From Teredinibacter purpureus (GTDB taxonomy: Bacteria; Pseudomonadota; Gammaproteobacteria; Pseudomonadales; Cellvibrionaceae), in the NCBI RefSeq assembly GCF_014217335.1, contig NZ_CP060092.1, positions 141,501-205,500 of the forward strand: a DNA stretch of 64,000 bases, given 5' to 3'. The position numbers and the translations under genes were made by a program. Position 1 is the stretch's first letter, and every line of letters starts with the position of its first letter. Under the pieces are notes generated by a model that searched no databases, was not told the DNA's origin, and worked only from the letters and a program-made list of their open reading frames with translations. Positions 27,369 to 36,943 of the stretch are shown here, in pieces.

Positions 27369-29210
27369 ATGAGCGAACAGGCCCAAAAGCAGTCTCGTAT
27401 CAAAGATTTGATCAATAAAGGCCGAGAACAAGGCTACCTTACATACGACGAGGTTAACGACCACCTTCCCGACGACATCTCCGATCCGGATCAGGTCGAA
27501 GACATCATTCAAATGATCAACGACATGGGTATTCGTGTATACGAAGTCGCACCCGATGCCGATGAATTGTTAATGAACCAAGCGGAAGGCAGCGCCGATG
27601 AAATCGCCGCTGCAGAAGCCGCCGCCGCACTCGCAGCCGTTGAAACCGAAGCCGGCCGCACCACAGACCCTGTGCGCATGTACATGCGAGAGATGGGCAC
27701 CGTAGAGCTACTCACTCGCGAAGGCGAAATAGCCATCGCGAAGCGCATCGAAGAGGGCCTACGCGAGCTTATGCACGCGCTCGCCTACTGGCCCGGTGCC
27801 GTACAAAAACTAATGACCGAATACGACATGGTCGAAAAAGAGGAGCGCCGCCTTAGCGACGTCATTAGCGGTTGGCTAGACCCCGCCGACGAAGTAGCCG
27901 CCGCCACTCCCGTCACCCCTCAATCGGCAGCGGACAAGAAAGAAAAAGAAAAAGAAAAAGCCGAGAACGGTGACGATGACGAAGAAGAAGCGAACACCGG
28001 TATCGACCCCGAATACGCCAAAGAACGCTTCGACGAACTCCGAGATCAACTGGCCAAAACCGAAGCCACCGTAGAAAAGTACGGCCGCGAAAGTAAGCAA
28101 GCCGGCAAAGAACTCGAGCAACTGGGTGAAGTCTTCAAATTCTTCAAACTACCCCCTCGTCAATTTGACCCCATCTATAACTACGTACGCCAAGTGCTCG
28201 CGCGCATTCGCGCAGAAGAGCGCGAATCTATGCGCTTATGTATCCGCCTAGGCGGCATGCCACGAAAAACCTTTATTAAAGAGTTTCCAGGCAACGAAAT
28301 TAACGAAGCCTGGATCCCAGACATTGTTAAGAAAAAACGCGACTACTCAGAAGGCCTTCGCTCGGTTCAACCCGATATCCTGCGAAGCCAGCGCAAACTT
28401 CAACAGATTGAAAACGAAAGCGACCTAGAACTCGCAACCATTAAAGAAATTAACCGCCGCATGAGCATCGGCGAAGCTCGTGCTCGTCGTGCTAAAAAAG
28501 AAATGGTAGAAGCCAACCTACGTTTGGTTATCTCCATTGCTAAAAAGTACACCAACCGCGGCTTACAGTTCCTCGACTTAATTCAAGAAGGTAATATCGG
28601 CTTAATGAAAGCCGTTGATAAATTCGAATACCGTCGTGGCTACAAATTTTCGACCTACGCCACCTGGTGGATTCGTCAGGCCATTACTCGCTCTATCGCG
28701 GATCAGGCCCGTACCATTCGAATACCGGTACACATGATCGAAACCATCAACAAGCTCAACCGCATCTCTCGCCAAATGCTTCAGGAAATGGGCCGCGAGC
28801 CTACCCCCGAAGAACTGGGCGAACGCATGGAAATGCCAGAAGAAAAAGTACGTAAAGTACTTAAAATTGCTAAAGAACCCATCTCCATGGAAACCCCTAT
28901 TGGTGACGATGAAGATTCACACCTAGGGGACTTTATCGAAGACATTAGCATAACGTCGCCAGTGGAAGCCGCCACAGGCCAAGGCCTAATGGAAGCAACC
29001 AAATCCGTACTAGCGGGCCTAACAGCGCGTGAAGCGAAAGTACTGCGCATGCGCTTCGGCATTGAAATGAACACCGACCACACGCTAGAAGAGGTCGGCA
29101 AGCAATTCGACGTAACACGTGAACGAATTCGTCAAATCGAAGCCAAGGCACTACGCAAGCTTCGTCACCCAAGCCGCTCAGATCATTTGCGCGGCTTCCT
29201 AGACGAGTAA
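27369..29210 (+). CDS. rpoD: RNA polymerase primary sigma factor 70
   Basis: The 613-aa protein has every sigma-70 region. Region 1.1 is at the start ([20 protein letters not shown]); region 1.2 contains [21 protein letters not shown] non-conserved insert with the acidic/lysine stretch [17 protein letters not shown] follows. Region 2 has [39 protein letters not shown] (-10 recognition), then region 3 and region 4.2 with [20 protein letters not shown] (-35 recognition). It has an AGGA ribosome-binding site, its own candidate promoter and a strong terminator. Confidence 0.98.
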   Translation: MSEQAQKQSRIKDLINKGREQGYLTYDEVNDHLPDDISDPDQVEDIIQMINDMGIRVYEVAPDADELLMNQAEGSADEIAAAEAAAALAAVETEAGRTTDPVRMYMREMGTVELLTREGEIAIAKRIEEGLRELMHALAYWPGAVQKLMTEYDMVEKEERRLSDVISGWLDPADEVAAATPVTPQSAADKKEKEKEKAENGDDDEEEANTGIDPEYAKERFDELRDQLAKTEATVEKYGRESKQAGKELEQLGEVFKFFKLPPRQFDPIYNYVRQVLARIRAEERESMRLCIRLGGMPRKTFIKEFPGNEINEAWIPDIVKKKRDYSEGLRSVQPDILRSQRKLQQIENESDLELATIKEINRRMSIGEARARRAKKEMVEANLRLVISIAKKYTNRGLQFLDLIQEGNIGLMKAVDKFEYRRGYKFSTYATWWIRQAITRSIADQARTIRIPVHMIETINKLNRISRQMLQEMGREPTPEELGERMEMPEEKVRKVLKIAKEPISMETPIGDDEDSHLGDFIEDISITSPVEAATGQGLMEATKSVLAGLTAREAKVLRMRFGIEMNTDHTLEEVGKQFDVTRERIRQIEAKALRKLRHPSRSDHLRGFLDE

Positions 29211-29237
29211 TCAATAAAAGCAGTAGTTTTTACTGAA

Positions 29238-29264
29238 GCGGCGCACTATAATGCGCCGCGTTTT
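29238..29264 (+). terminator. rpoD terminator
   Basis: GCGGCGCA / TGCGCCGC, an 8-bp GC-rich stem with a 6-base loop, followed by G and TTTT; 28 bases after the rpoD stop. Confidence 0.85.
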
Positions 29265-29324
29265 GGTTAAAGATGAAAGCATTTCATCACCCAAAACAAC
29301 GTACCACACCGGTTACACACCGGA

Positions 29325-29423
29325 TTTTTGTTTGATAGCAAGGCGCGCCGCCAATAAGGGAATGAACATACTCCGGTATGCGATTGACCGAAACGAGGAC
29401 GCAACAGAACTAGCGGACAAAAA
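29325..29423. repeat. REP-like imperfect palindrome of about 100 bases
   Basis: Outer arms TTTTTGT (29325-29331) and ACAAAAA (29417-29423) pair, as do further bases inwards with G-T pairs, and a central hairpin CATAC-TCCG-GTATG sits at 29367-29380. The arrangement (TTTTTGT..GCAAGGCGC...ACGCAAC...ACAAAAA) resembles dispersed REP-type elements of marine gammaproteobacteria. No second copy was noticed in this window. Confidence 0.5.
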
Positions 29424-29434
29424 AACAAGTTCAA

Positions 29435-29511
29435 GGGCCTTTAGCTCAGTTGGTTAGAGCATCCGACTCATAATCGGCAGGTCCCCAGTTCAAGTCTGGG
29501 AAGGCCCACCA
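29435..29511 (+). tRNA. tRNA with CAU anticodon (Met or lysidine-modified Ile2)
   Basis: A 77-base cloverleaf with encoded CCA. Acceptor stem GGGCCTT pairs perfectly with AAGGCCC; D arm TAGCTCAGTTGGTTAGAGC; anticodon CAT at 29469-29471 within ACTCATAAT; T arm CCCCAGTTCAAGTCTGGG. The anticodon alone does not separate elongator tRNA-Met from tRNA-Ile2, in which the C is modified to lysidine; the D and anticodon loops resemble both. The location after rpoD is common in this group of bacteria. Confidence 0.93.
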
Positions 29512-29803
29512 TTTTTACTTTATAAATCAACGTGTTATAGAAAATATTCGTTTTTTCTAATTCACTCAGGGTTCAAAACTACGTAACCCTACACCCTCCT
29601 ACAATTTCGACTCTCATATTAGCAACAATAGAATATTTTTTTGGGGTTACGCTGGGGTTACAACAGCACAACAACCATCTTCAAATATTTTGGGCTTGCC
29701 CGCGTCATATTTTCGCTTCATTTTTACTTGCAACAGCTAACATCTCCAAGTACAAACTAAATAAGCAACTGGCTTGGACACCAAACATGAAATAGGGGGC
29801 GTC

Positions 29804-31909
29804 ATGGAAATTGAGATTAAGCATTGCAACAACATTGATTCAGCGAAGGTTTCACTAAGTGAAGGCAAGTTAAATATAAAGTTTGCCCCAAACGGAACAG
29901 GGAAAAGCACAATTGCCAAAGCAATACTGTTCAGCGCATCCGGCGACAATGAATCATTGGCTGAGCTAATCCCCTTCAAGCTCCGAGGCGAAAATTCGGA
30001 TGACCACAGCCCAGAGATAACCTGCACGGATCACATTGACAAAGTAATGTGCTTCAACGAAGACTACGTCAGCCAATTTACGTTTAAACCTGAAGAGCTT
30101 CTCAGCAATAGCTTTGATATTTTGATTAGATCTGACTCATACAAAACGACCGAGCAAGAAATTGAAGACATAGTTCAAACGATGAAGCAATTATTCACCA
30201 ACAACCCTAAGCTGGAGGAATTGATATCAAACCTTAAAGAGCTTGGCGGTGCGTTTAAACTAACAAAATCAGGCTTATCAAAATCTTCCACTGGAATGAA
30301 GGGGTTGTCAGGGGGCAACAAAATAGAGCACATCCCCTTGGGACTAGAGCCATTTCAACCATTTATCCAGAGCCCAAGTGGAGTAAGCTGGATCGACTGG
30401 CAAACAAAGGGCTGTAAGGAATATTCAGAAATTTCCGATAGCTGTCCCTTCTGCTCAGCAGACTCAGCAGAAAAAAAAGAACAAATTAAACAAGTAGGGA
30501 AAGAATACGATAAAAACGTCATTAAGAATTTAGTGGGAATCATCAATATAATTGAAAAATTAGGAGATTATTTTTCAGACGATACCAGAGAAAAATTAGC
30601 CGCCATCACTTTACTAAAAGACGGACTTGATAAAGAGCACGAAGCATTTATCGTCAGTGTTAAAGCCCAAATTGACAATCTAATAGAAAAGCTAGAAAAG
30701 CTCAAATCGCTTTCAGGATTTCACTTTAAAGACGGCGATAAGGTGGCAGAAAAATTACCTTTTTACAAATTAGATCTTCAGTTTTTCTCTGAACTGAACT
30801 CAGAAGCAACGCGAGAAGCGATAACATCACTAAACACCTCCATTGACGGCATCATAGACAAAGCTGGCGCCCTTCAAGGTAAGATCAACATTCAACGCAA
30901 AGAAATCAACAAGCTTATAGAAAAGCACCAGACAGACATCAATAGTTTTCTAGCATACGCAGGCTACCGGTACAAGGTTGAAATTACTGGAGAAGAAGGT
31001 CACTCTCAGCTAAAACTACTACACCTTGACCACAACCAACATCTAAGCGGAGGTAATCAGCACCTCAGCTTTGGAGAAAGGAATGCTTTCGCTATTGTGC
31101 TATTCATGTATGAGTGCTTAGCCAAAAAGCCAAATTTAATCATACTAGATGATCCCATATCGTCTTTTGATAAAAACAAGAAATTCGCCATTCTAGAAAT
31201 GCTCTTCCGGCGGGATGCATCGTCGTGCCTCAAAGGGAAAACCGTTTTAATGCTGACACACGATGTAGAGCCGATAATCGACACACTAAAGTCCGTAAAA
31301 AAACAGTTTAACAATCAAGTTAAAGCATCGTTCCTACGCCTCAGTGGTGGTCAAATATCGGAACAAATAATCGGCGAAAACGACATTAAAACATTTGCTC
31401 AAATATGCCAACATGCGATGAATTCACAATGTCACGATATCGTAAAACTTATTTATTTAAGACGTCATTATGAAATTCTGGATGATAAAGGCGATGCATA
31501 TCAGGTTCTATCTAATCTTTTTCACAAGCGTGATAAGCTAATTGACACAAGGGAGCCTAAAGATGAAAACGAGCAGTCACCAGAAATGGAAGCCAGCAAA
31601 CTCATCCGGGGTACAACCGAAATAAAAAATATTGTGGAAGCGTTTGACTACAATACTGCTCTCGAGAAAATGCAGAACCAAACAGATTTAAAAGCTTTGT
31701 ATCATGAGCTTCAAAATGGATATGAAAAACTACAGGTCTTTAGGCTCTTTGGGATTGACGTTAAAAACTCTGTTGTTCAAAAATTCATCAACGAAACTTA
31801 TCACATCGAGAATGAATTTATTTGCCAGCTAGATCCGTCTCAATTTGATCTAATCCCTGAATATATTATTGATGAGTGCAATAGTTTTGCAGAAATTCCT
31901 GACCTCTAA
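29804..31909 (+). CDS. ABC-type ATPase with internal CxxC, RloC/PrrC-like
   Basis: From the ATG at 29804 (ribosome-binding site AGGGGG) the protein is 701 aa. It has an SMC/ABC head split by coiled coil: Walker A FAPNGTGKSTIAKAI at about residue 28, a CPFC pair near 213 in the helical middle that could be a zinc hook, signature LSFGERNAFAIV near 421, Walker B LIILDDPISSFD near 445 and H-loop MLTHD. The region after the head contains YLRRHYEI near 551 and NLFHKRDK, a faint match to the Arg-x3-Glu...His set of PrrC/RloC anticodon nucleases. It belongs to the AAA_13-like family often found in defence islands. The gene is AT-rich and follows a tRNA, suggesting transfer. Nuclease function is conjecture. 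Confidence 0.75.
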   Translation: MEIEIKHCNNIDSAKVSLSEGKLNIKFAPNGTGKSTIAKAILFSASGDNESLAELIPFKLRGENSDDHSPEITCTDHIDKVMCFNEDYVSQFTFKPEELLSNSFDILIRSDSYKTTEQEIEDIVQTMKQLFTNNPKLEELISNLKELGGAFKLTKSGLSKSSTGMKGLSGGNKIEHIPLGLEPFQPFIQSPSGVSWIDWQTKGCKEYSEISDSCPFCSADSAEKKEQIKQVGKEYDKNVIKNLVGIINIIEKLGDYFSDDTREKLAAITLLKDGLDKEHEAFIVSVKAQIDNLIEKLEKLKSLSGFHFKDGDKVAEKLPFYKLDLQFFSELNSEATREAITSLNTSIDGIIDKAGALQGKINIQRKEINKLIEKHQTDINSFLAYAGYRYKVEITGEEGHSQLKLLHLDHNQHLSGGNQHLSFGERNAFAIVLFMYECLAKKPNLIILDDPISSFDKNKKFAILEMLFRRDASSCLKGKTVLMLTHDVEPIIDTLKSVKKQFNNQVKASFLRLSGGQISEQIIGENDIKTFAQICQHAMNSQCHDIVKLIYLRRHYEILDDKGDAYQVLSNLFHKRDKLIDTREPKDENEQSPEMEASKLIRGTTEIKNIVEAFDYNTALEKMQNQTDLKALYHELQNGYEKLQVFRLFGIDVKNSVVQKFINETYHIENEFICQLDPSQFDLIPEYIIDECNSFAEIPDL

Positions 31910-31950
31910 CGAAATGACACCAAAAATATAGAATGTCAACTTAAATGACT

Positions 31951-32329
31951 TCATGCTATCCACCACTTCTGAATATCAACACACCGATCCGGGTCAACCG
32001 GATCGATCAACTCCATAAATGTAATTGAGTTTAACCCTGTCCTACCGGAAAAGCTGTCAAGCAACACACTCAACCTAGAAAACCTCGCCTTAAATTCGTG
32101 TTGATCAATGGAAAATTCGGGGAAGTGACTGTAGAAAACTTCCCCTATTAGATTAATCGTTTTCTCAGACTTAACCTCATTGGAACCCAGAAGCGACGTT
32201 TCGACTGATTAAATCCAATGCCACTAGCAATGTTTGCTCAGGGTCTTCAATACCTCGACCGCCCCACTTACTACCTAACTTTTCATCCAATAACCCATCA
32301 ATCAATTTACGAGTTGTTAGCCTCTCCAT
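31951..32329 (-). pseudogene. Unrecognised frameshifted gene remnant
   Basis: An ATG-started frame of 50 codons ([19 protein letters not shown], then [21 protein letters not shown]) runs out of frame, and an 85-codon continuation in the next frame (SEKTINLIGEVFYSHFPEFS, SVLLDSFSGRTGLNSITFME, ending DIQKWWIA) completes a plausible 125-residue protein. The continuation has no start codon of its own. Family not recognised. It lies tail-to-tail with the ATPase gene. Confidence 0.4.
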
Positions 32330-32481
32330 TACGCCACCGAAAGAAAGGACGCCCACAGATCATTGTTACTGACCATGCAGATGGCCTCACGCTCTCTAAC
32401 GGAGTGCTGTTTGAATCTCTCGTAAACGGCAATAGGTGGCGGACACGCGGGTTGATCCATCCAGTACAAGAGTAAACACAC

Positions 32482-32730
32482 TCAATTAAGAGCGTGGGCA
32501 TGAATGGCAGCGATAACAGCACCAAAATCATACTTTCCTTCCGCTTCGGTGTTCGGCCTTATTTCCGCAAATGCGAATGGCTTTGCCAAGGTGAGTAATT
32601 ACGCCTAACCATCGATAATATTTTGGTCGGCTGGGCTTGTAGTGCAGGTGTCTAACCCGACGATATCGACATATTGCTCGTCAGGATACAAGGCAAATTC
32701 TCCATATAACGACTAGATATTAAATCGCGC
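32482..32730 (-). pseudogene. GH26 mannanase-like C-terminal remnant
   Basis: One minus-strand frame reads LYGEFALYPDEQYVDIVGLD, then, past two in-frame stops, LAKPFAFAEIRPNTEAEGKY and DFGAVIAAIHAHALN. GH26 enzymes have WYPGDxYVDIVGxD, then KPFAxxExGPN with the catalytic nucleophile Glu, then YDYxxLI. The match in order and spacing is good, and stops at three positions show decay. It lies just downstream of the GH3 gene's terminator. Confidence 0.55.
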
Positions 32731-32734
32731 AGGC

Positions 32735-32770
32735 AAAAAAAACCTCCATTAATCTAAATGAAGGTTTTTT
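32735..32770 (-). terminator. Terminator after the GH3 gene
   Basis: AAAAAACCTCCATT / AATGAAGGTTTTTT forms a stem with one mismatch and U-tracts on both strands, 77 bases beyond the GH3 stop codon. Confidence 0.7.
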
Positions 32771-32846
32771 GCAGCGTTAAGCGTTCACAGCATATTTTAA
32801 CTCATCACGCTAACGCTAGCGGAGGGCGCTCGCCTACAACGTTTTA

Positions 32847-35426
32847 TTATTGATGATGTAATACGCCTTGCGCTCGAATGTCCTCGCTTGAGACACCAAC
32901 ATAAATATTAAAGTTGCCCTGTTCAACTAACCAACCGTTGGTTTGAATATCCCAAAAAGCAAAATCGCGAGGCTTCAATTCAAACATTACCGTTTGTGAT
33001 TCCCCCGGCGCGAGTGTAACTTTTTTAAAGCCTTTTAATTCTTTTATCGGGCGCGCAACGCTAGCGACCGCATCCCCCAGATACAGTTGTACTACTTCGG
33101 CACCCGTTCGTTTGCCTGTATTTTTAAGGGTGACGCTGATAACCGTTTTTTCTGCATTTGCGTCTACGACTTTAGGCACTGATAAATTATCGATGTCGAA
33201 TTGCGTGTAAGAAAGGCCGTGCCCAAATGGAAACTGCACCTCAATACTCTGCGCCTCAAACCAACGGTAGCCAATAAAAACACCTTCTTTATACAGTGCG
33301 GTATTGTCATTGTAGTCGTCGAGTTTTATCGGTGCTGTATCGGCGTATTGTTTTGGTAACGTTATCGGCATTTTTCCTGCTGGGTTTACAGCCCCCGTTA
33401 GCATACGCGCATAAGCATGGCCGGCTTCCATTCCGCCATACCAGCCCCAAACCAACGTACTTATGTCATTGGCCCACGGCATTTCTACCGCTGAACCGGC
33501 GATAATAAATACCGTGGTAGTCGCATTTGCACGATGGAGCGCCGTAATAACCTCGTCTTGATTGCCCGGTAGGCGCATGCTTTCTCGGTCGTGCCCTTCT
33601 CTATCGTCGCTGTGACTAAGGCCACCAAAATACAACACTAAATCAGCCTTTTTTGCCGCCTCGGTATACACGGCTTCGCTCACAACCTGTATGCCGGGCG
33701 CGTCCCAACCTAGCGTAAAATAAGTATTGCCGTCGTACTGCAACTGGAAGGTATACGCTTGCCCTGCGGTTAAATTAAGCGTTTGCGATAACACTTTTTG
33801 GCCGTCTGTATGCCAACTTGCCACCGACTCTCCATCCACGTGTAACTGCGCATGCCCACTACCGTGAAACTTTACGATATGCTCACCACTTTCTATGGGC
33901 ACAAGTGTAGCTTCAAGCGTTAAATATTGGGTGTCGGTATTGTGCGCCCAACGCTTACTAGATTGTGGCCACTCAGTCACATTCAACGGTTGCTGCCGTT
34001 CAGCATCTTCAAACGAAATTACGCGCCACACGGGTGTGCCCGACCCGCCATGACGTGTCGAGATGTAATCGGCTGGAATAGGTTGCAGTGTGTCGCCAGT
34101 GCCTGCTCGTAAATAAACAATATTAACGTCATCGCCCAATAGCGTTTGCAATCCCTGGAGGGGTGTAATCTCGTAATTTGATTTTACCTGAGAAGAGCCG
34201 CCACCACGGCCATGGGGTAGATTGGCGTTGGGCCCCATAACAAGAACATTTTTTAAGGTGTCTTTTTGAAGGGGCAATAATTGCTGATCGTTCTTTAGCA
34301 AGACTATGCCTTGCTCTGCCAATGTGCGTGCCGCCCTATGGTGTTCTTCAGTATTCCGTAGCCCTTCTTGCCGCAGCGGGTCCATCATGCCTACGCGCAA
34401 CTGCAAGCGTAGTATACGTCGGACTTTCTCGTCGATTATGGCCTCAGGAATTTCGCCCTCCTGCACCTTGGCCAAAAGAGGGGCCGCAAAATAATAATCG
34501 TCATAGTCCTCTACGAGCGTTCCCATTTCTAGGTCGAGGCCATTCATTGCCGCATCGACTGTATTAATATCTACATGCCAGTCGGTTAGTAATACGCCAT
34601 CAAACCCCCAATCTTGTTTTAAAATTCCATTCACCAAGTGGGCGCTTTGATTAGCATTGGTGCCGTACACTTTATTGTAAGCACCCATTACGGAATAAAC
34701 GCCGCCCTCTTTTACCGCAGCCTCAAAGGCGGGTAAATACACTTCCCTTAATGTACGTTCGTCTGGTTGCGCATCAACGCCCCACCGATTAAGTTCTTGA
34801 GTGTTTAGCGCATAATGTTTAACGCAGGCCGCTACATCGTGTTGTTGAATCGCGAGAATTTCTGGTACGACTAGTTGCGCGGCCAGAAAAGGGTCTTCAC
34901 CAAAGTATTCAAAATTACGCCCATAGGTGGGCAATCTCGCCAAATTAACACCCGGCCCCAGAATAATGTCTTTATTCCTATGTCGCGCTTCACGCCCTAA
35001 TACGGTGCCGTGTAGCGTTGCCATAGCCGGATCCCAACTCGCCGCTATAGCCGTTAATGGTGGGAGATAGGTTGCGTAATCGGTATCCCAATCAGCCGGT
35101 GCCCAACTGTGCCGAGAAATTTCATGGCGAACACCATGAGGGCCGTCGCTTAAGTGCATTTCTTCAATACCTAAACGTTCTACCCCTGCCACCGTGAATT
35201 TACTATTCGCATGAAGTAAGGAGATTTTTTCGCTTAAAGTTAGCGCTGCTAGTAACCGCTCTACCTCTTGCTCAATGGCGGCAGGGGTCGTTTTGCTAAC
35301 ACTGCTCGGCATTACAGCCAATTGAGAGGTGCTTAATGGTTTCGATAAAGTCATGGAAATAGGAGAACAACCTGTAAAAGTAGTCAATACAATACAACCA
35401 ACCAATAGGAAGGAAAACGTTTTCAT
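32847..35426 (-). CDS. GH3 beta-glucosidase-type lipoprotein with PA14 insert
   Basis: The 859-aa protein starts with a lipoprotein signal (LLVGCIVLTTFTGC, lipidated Cys near residue 20), so it is probably anchored to the outer membrane. The GH3 N-terminal barrel follows (HLSDGPHGVRHE, GPGVNLARLPTYGRNFEYFG, CVKHYALN, and nucleophile Asp282 in GVLLTDWHVD). The C-terminal domain (GIVLLKNDQQLLPL onwards) is interrupted by a PA14-like module at about 460-580 (VKFHGSGHAQLHVDGESVAS, FTLGWDAPG). A fibronectin-III-like domain ends the protein. This architecture is typical of beta-glucosidases that cleave oligosaccharides from the nonreducing end; the exact substrate is unknown. Ribosome-binding site AAGGATC. 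Confidence 0.93.
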   Translation of the reverse strand: MKTFSFLLVGCIVLTTFTGCSPISMTLSKPLSTSQLAVMPSSVSKTTPAAIEQEVERLLAALTLSEKISLLHANSKFTVAGVERLGIEEMHLSDGPHGVRHEISRHSWAPADWDTDYATYLPPLTAIAASWDPAMATLHGTVLGREARHRNKDIILGPGVNLARLPTYGRNFEYFGEDPFLAAQLVVPEILAIQQHDVAACVKHYALNTQELNRWGVDAQPDERTLREVYLPAFEAAVKEGGVYSVMGAYNKVYGTNANQSAHLVNGILKQDWGFDGVLLTDWHVDINTVDAAMNGLDLEMGTLVEDYDDYYFAAPLLAKVQEGEIPEAIIDEKVRRILRLQLRVGMMDPLRQEGLRNTEEHHRAARTLAEQGIVLLKNDQQLLPLQKDTLKNVLVMGPNANLPHGRGGGSSQVKSNYEITPLQGLQTLLGDDVNIVYLRAGTGDTLQPIPADYISTRHGGSGTPVWRVISFEDAERQQPLNVTEWPQSSKRWAHNTDTQYLTLEATLVPIESGEHIVKFHGSGHAQLHVDGESVASWHTDGQKVLSQTLNLTAGQAYTFQLQYDGNTYFTLGWDAPGIQVVSEAVYTEAAKKADLVLYFGGLSHSDDREGHDRESMRLPGNQDEVITALHRANATTTVFIIAGSAVEMPWANDISTLVWGWYGGMEAGHAYARMLTGAVNPAGKMPITLPKQYADTAPIKLDDYNDNTALYKEGVFIGYRWFEAQSIEVQFPFGHGLSYTQFDIDNLSVPKVVDANAEKTVISVTLKNTGKRTGAEVVQLYLGDAVASVARPIKELKGFKKVTLAPGESQTVMFELKPRDFAFWDIQTNGWLVEQGNFNIYVGVSSEDIRAQGVLHHQ

Positions 35427-35808
35427 GGGAGATCCTTTGTCGTAATGATATGGCGCCGATGGTTCTTATTATATCGACAGCAACCAACACTGAGGGGCGT
35501 AAAAAAATAACTATAGCAGTACGCATGTCAGCTTTACGGCAACGGCATCCACTCAAACAGGTAGAGACAATTGCGGTTTAGCGATTACGTTTAGAGGGGC
35601 TTAAGTAAGAATAACGAACAACGCCTTATGGCATTATAACGCTGTAGGGAAAAACTATGGGTAGCCACGCGGTATGGAGTACCGTGACAATAGCGTTCTT
35701 CTCTCTTGCCTACCCCATTAATTCCGGCGCTGGCAAACGATAATGAGAGTAAAAACACTTATTGTCATGATGGAACAATTGGCTAATCGATAAACGACCG
35801 CGCATTAG
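35427..35808. other. Intergenic stretch, 382 bases
   Basis: No gene, RNA or repeat seen. It must contain the GH3 promoter on the minus strand, but I cannot point to a clear -35/-10 pair. Confidence 0.4.
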
Positions 35809-36873
35809 TTACCGCTTTCGATAAAAAACACCGTAAACAAGTAAAGCAATAATGGCCAATACTAACGCTAGCCCTAACATAGCCCATGCATTCATCCGCT
35901 CTTTGGCTTCGCCGCTAGAGGAGACCTGAGCCGAAAAGTTAATGGCGCCCTCTGTCTGCGCATACGCCGTATTTACCGCTGCGCGGGGCGTTGCTGATTG
36001 GTTGCGTTTCATCTGGGCTTTTGCTTCAGCTTGCTCGTCTAGCTCATCTTGTAATTGACTATCCATGCTGGCGGCGTCTACGGGCGCTTTAGCGGGCTGC
36101 CCCAAATCAAATAGGATATCGTCTGCGATATTGGCATTCACAAAGGGCTTAACAGCCGCGAGTTCTTCTTCTGTATGGGCTCGGGTAATTGAGTCTTGCA
36201 CCTCCATCACCAACGTAACAGAATCAAGCGGAATACCGTCAACGGGGTTCAACACATCTTCGCTAACCGCGTCTTCATGAGCGTACTCGCTTTCTGTGCG
36301 TCTAAATTTAATTGTGCCGGACATTTCATGAGACATCACTTCTTCAAGATTGTAGCCCTTACCCGCTTCGATAATCCCATCTTCTGTTTGCATGAGCATT
36401 TGGCCTCGCTCATTATAGGTTAAGCCATCAACCAACCTTAAGCGCCCAGTGCTACACCCAGCGAGGGGACAACCATATTCAGTATTACCCGCAACAAAAA
36501 GCAAATCACTTTCGCCCTTGTCGAATAGCGGCAGGTGGGGCAACATTAAAAATTTTGTTTCATCTGATGGTCCGCCAACAAAACGTAGCGTAACGGTGTT
36601 TTCCGCAGTAGAACCTTTAAGGATATTATCGACGCGATAAGTCACAAATGTATGCGGGATGCCGCCTGAGCTATCGGTCGGCAGCGATTTTTTGTATTCC
36701 ACATTGATAACTTCGCCTGAGAACACTAATTCCGACTCTTTCGACAGACCATCTAAGTCGTACTGTGCCTGCTCTTTGTGCTGCTGGGATCGAACAGCCG
36801 CCACTCCGCTTGCGGCTTTCAGAAAAATCGCGGGAATCAACACTATCAAACAAATTTTTCTAAAAAAACTCAT
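35809..36873 (-). CDS. Exported membrane-anchored hypothetical protein
   Basis: The 354-aa product has a signal peptide (KICLIVLIPAIFLKAASGVA) and a C-terminal anchor helix (AWAMLGLALVLAIIALLVYG) followed by FYRKR. The mature N-terminal half has beta-rich character: ESELVFSGEVINVEYKK, FVTYRVDNILKG, TVTLRFVGGPSD, LFDKGESDLLFVAGNTEYGC and CSTGRLRLVDG, resembling domains that pair with secreted proteases or inhibitors, but I cannot name the family. An acidic, Gln-rich segment links it to the anchor. It is 70 bases downstream of the matrixin-like protease gene, though a hairpin lies between them. Probably located in the inner membrane facing the periplasm. Confidence 0.7.
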   Translation of the reverse strand: MSFFRKICLIVLIPAIFLKAASGVAAVRSQQHKEQAQYDLDGLSKESELVFSGEVINVEYKKSLPTDSSGGIPHTFVTYRVDNILKGSTAENTVTLRFVGGPSDETKFLMLPHLPLFDKGESDLLFVAGNTEYGCPLAGCSTGRLRLVDGLTYNERGQMLMQTEDGIIEAGKGYNLEEVMSHEMSGTIKFRRTESEYAHEDAVSEDVLNPVDGIPLDSVTLVMEVQDSITRAHTEEELAAVKPFVNANIADDILFDLGQPAKAPVDAASMDSQLQDELDEQAEAKAQMKRNQSATPRAAVNTAYAQTEGAINFSAQVSSSGEAKERMNAWAMLGLALVLAIIALLVYGVFYRKR

Positions 36874-36898
36874 AAATACATCTCGTCTATAATAGTAA

Positions 36899-36922
36899 AC
36901 ATGGGCCCTAAAGAGCCCATGT
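36899..36922 (-). terminator. Terminator after the matrixin-like gene
   Basis: ACATGGGC / GCCCATGT, a perfect 8-bp stem with an 8-base loop, followed on the minus strand by TTTACTATTATA. It should limit read-through into the downstream anchored protein. Confidence 0.65.
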
Positions 36923-36943
36923 ATTCATACCTTAAACAACCCT

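Noticed and set aside
29512..29803. Possible attachment site or integrase start behind the tRNA
   Set aside because: GGGGTTAC occurs twice and composition changes, but no integrase gene and no repeat of the tRNA 3' end were found.
32218..32475. 85-codon plus-strand frame ([14 protein letters not shown]...)
   Set aside because: Looks slightly transposase-like but no catalytic pattern or ribosome-binding site was found, and it overlaps the start of the frameshifted remnant on the other strand. Left unannotated.
32307..32531. 74-codon minus-strand frame
   Set aside because: Overlaps the GH26 remnant and has no recognisable motif; likely chance.
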